From Dehalococcoidia bacterium (lineage in GTDB: Bacteria; Chloroflexota; Dehalococcoidia; JACPQF01): DNA of 6,339 bases. The DNA lies in the NCBI GenBank assembly GCA_030650265.1, contig JAUSEJ010000996.1, positions 1 through 6,339 on the forward strand. Reading direction: 5' to 3'. The translations under genes and the position numbers were made by a program. Of the stretch, positions 5,830 through 6,339 are shown piece after piece; position 1 is the first letter of the stretch, and each line of letters begins with the position of its first letter. Under the pieces are notes generated by a model. That model was not told the origin of the DNA. It did no database searches and was given only the letters and a program-made list of their open reading frames with translations.

Positions 5830-6222
5830 TTATGCTAGTCTCTCCCAGGTGGGGAAGCCAATGTTGTAGATCTGATCAACAGACACGCAGATGACACATT
5901 TAGGGGCAGGTCGTCCGAGCGCTACCCGCTCCCCCTTGATCTTCTCGTAGACCGGGCCACTTGTTAGTACCTCTGCCTGCCCCTTGAAACGGTAGCCCTT
6001 GCGCGTTTCCCGTTCCACCACGGCAATGGCCACGCCCTCGTTCTTCTGCACATTCTCGTAGGTGTTCTTGAAGGTAGCCTCGGTCCAACCGAGGTGCTCG
6101 TCATCGATGACTTGGAAGCCGCCTTTGGGACCAATATTGGGCAGGCCATCCGCCCCTATCGTGGCAACGTAGGCCAGCTTTCCCTTAATGAATTCCTTCA
6201 TTTCCTCGGTAAGTTTCGCCAC
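5830..6222 (-). CDS. Pyridoxamine 5'-phosphate oxidase-like FMN-binding split-barrel protein
   Basis: I place the start at GTG 6222, giving 130 aa, because GGGAGG lies 9 nt upstream and the family's usual N-terminal helix (MAKLTEEMKEFIKGK) begins there. The same frame is open up to a TTG at 6261, but that start has no Shine-Dalgarno and would add 13 low-complexity residues. Family features in order: LAYVATIGADGLPNIGPKG (16-34), a first barrel strand followed by DDEHLGWTEATFKNTYENVQ (40-59), then VAIAVVE (64-70), GYRFKGQAEVLTSGPVYEKI (76-95) and CVICVSVDQIYNIG (109-122). This matches the small FMN-binding proteins related to that of Desulfovibrio and to PF01243, not the true vitamin B6 enzyme, which is much longer. 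It probably binds FMN in a homodimer and acts as a flavin reductase or electron carrier. As first gene of the operon it may support the redox chemistry of its neighbours, which is inference. Confidence 0.85.
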   Translation of the reverse strand: MAKLTEEMKEFIKGKLAYVATIGADGLPNIGPKGGFQVIDDEHLGWTEATFKNTYENVQKNEGVAIAVVERETRKGYRFKGQAEVLTSGPVYEKIKGERVALGRPAPKCVICVSVDQIYNIGFPTWERLA

Positions 6223-6231
6223 TTCTTCTTT

Positions 6232-6237
6232 CCTCCC
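6232..6237 (-). promoter_or_regulatory. Shine-Dalgarno site deciding the GTG start of the FMN protein
   Basis: GGGAGG on the minus strand ends 9 nt before the GTG at 6222. This is the only good ribosome-binding site in the region and argues against the longer TTG-initiated reading at 6261 in the same frame. Confidence 0.65.
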
Positions 6238-6244
6238 AAATTCT

Positions 6245-6258
6245 CCGGCCGTGGCCGG
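6245..6258. repeat. GC-rich perfect inverted repeat CCGGCC-gt-GGCCGG in the operon leader
   Basis: Arms of 6 bp, all G or C, lie 2 bp apart and 7 bp upstream of the Shine-Dalgarno of the FMN protein gene. It may serve as an operator, or as an mRNA structure at the 5' side of the ribosome-binding site, though a 2-nt loop would force the inner pairs open. There is no T-run after it on the minus strand, so a terminator is not supported. Confidence 0.35.
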
Positions 6259-6339
6259 CAACCTATTTTGTTGTTTGCTTGTTTCCCACCTATTTGGTGT
6301 GGGTTATCGTCTCGAAAGTAGGCGCCAAACCACCCATGC
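6259..6339 (-). promoter_or_regulatory. Leader and upstream region of the CoA-transferase operon
   Basis: No gene is visible in these 81 bp. They contain a direct repeat AAATAGGT on the minus strand (6261-6268 and 6288-6295, 27 bp apart) and a short inverted repeat CACC-N5-GGTG (6287-6299) that can be extended with one bulged base. These could be control sites for the operon that starts at 6222. I found no convincing -10/-35 pair; the promoter may be here or beyond the window edge. Confidence 0.25.

Noticed and set aside
2043..6315. The heptamer GAGACGA on the minus strand in both upstream regions (near 2043 and near 6309) as a shared regulator site
   Set aside because: A 7-bp match between two regions of about 100 bp is expected often by chance, and the flanks do not agree.

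Overview
The window is a compact block of six protein genes, all on the minus strand, so the gene order in transcription runs from the right end to the left end. The sequence is moderately GC-rich, has purine-rich Shine-Dalgarno sites and short intergenic gaps (14-27 bp within each block), and carries no RNA genes, mobile elements or CRISPR. The gene content (family III CoA-transferases, an acyl-CoA dehydrogenase, a small FMN split-barrel protein and paired radical SAM proteins) suggests an environmental, probably anaerobic or facultative bacterium that degrades organic acids. An uncultured Chloroflexota (Dehalococcoidia-like) or Desulfobacterota-like lineage fits, but this is a guess from gene content and not from any phylogenetic marker.

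First transcription block (positions 6222 down to 2117): a pyridoxamine-phosphate-oxidase-like FMN split-barrel protein (5830-6222), CoA-transferase A (4597-5802), CoA-transferase B (3292-4578) and an acyl-CoA dehydrogenase (2117-3277). Gaps of 27, 18 and 14 bp indicate one operon. The two CoA-transferases are different members of the CaiB/BaiF (family III) superfamily. B has an Asp at the expected catalytic position, while A has Glu there. Two unlike family III transferases next to an acyl-CoA dehydrogenase recall bbsEFG of anaerobic toluene degradation and, more loosely, caiA/caiB. The simple reading is that a carboxylic acid is loaded onto CoA by transfer from another CoA thioester and then alpha,beta-dehydrogenated.

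A 139-bp gap (1978-2116) separates this block from a second one. It holds a perfect 8-bp inverted repeat, a candidate -10 element sitting inside a second, imperfect inverted repeat, and a ClaI/PvuI-like palindrome. It looks like a regulated promoter.

Second block: two tandem paralogous radical SAM proteins, one complete (571-1977, 468 aa) and one cut by the window edge (1-546, first 182 codons). Both carry the same uncommon cysteine pattern, CX8CX8CX2C, in place of the textbook CX3CX2C. I do not recognise their specific function. This linked module, with duplicated non-canonical radical SAM proteins beside a CoA-transferase/dehydrogenase operon, is the part of the window most likely to be undescribed.
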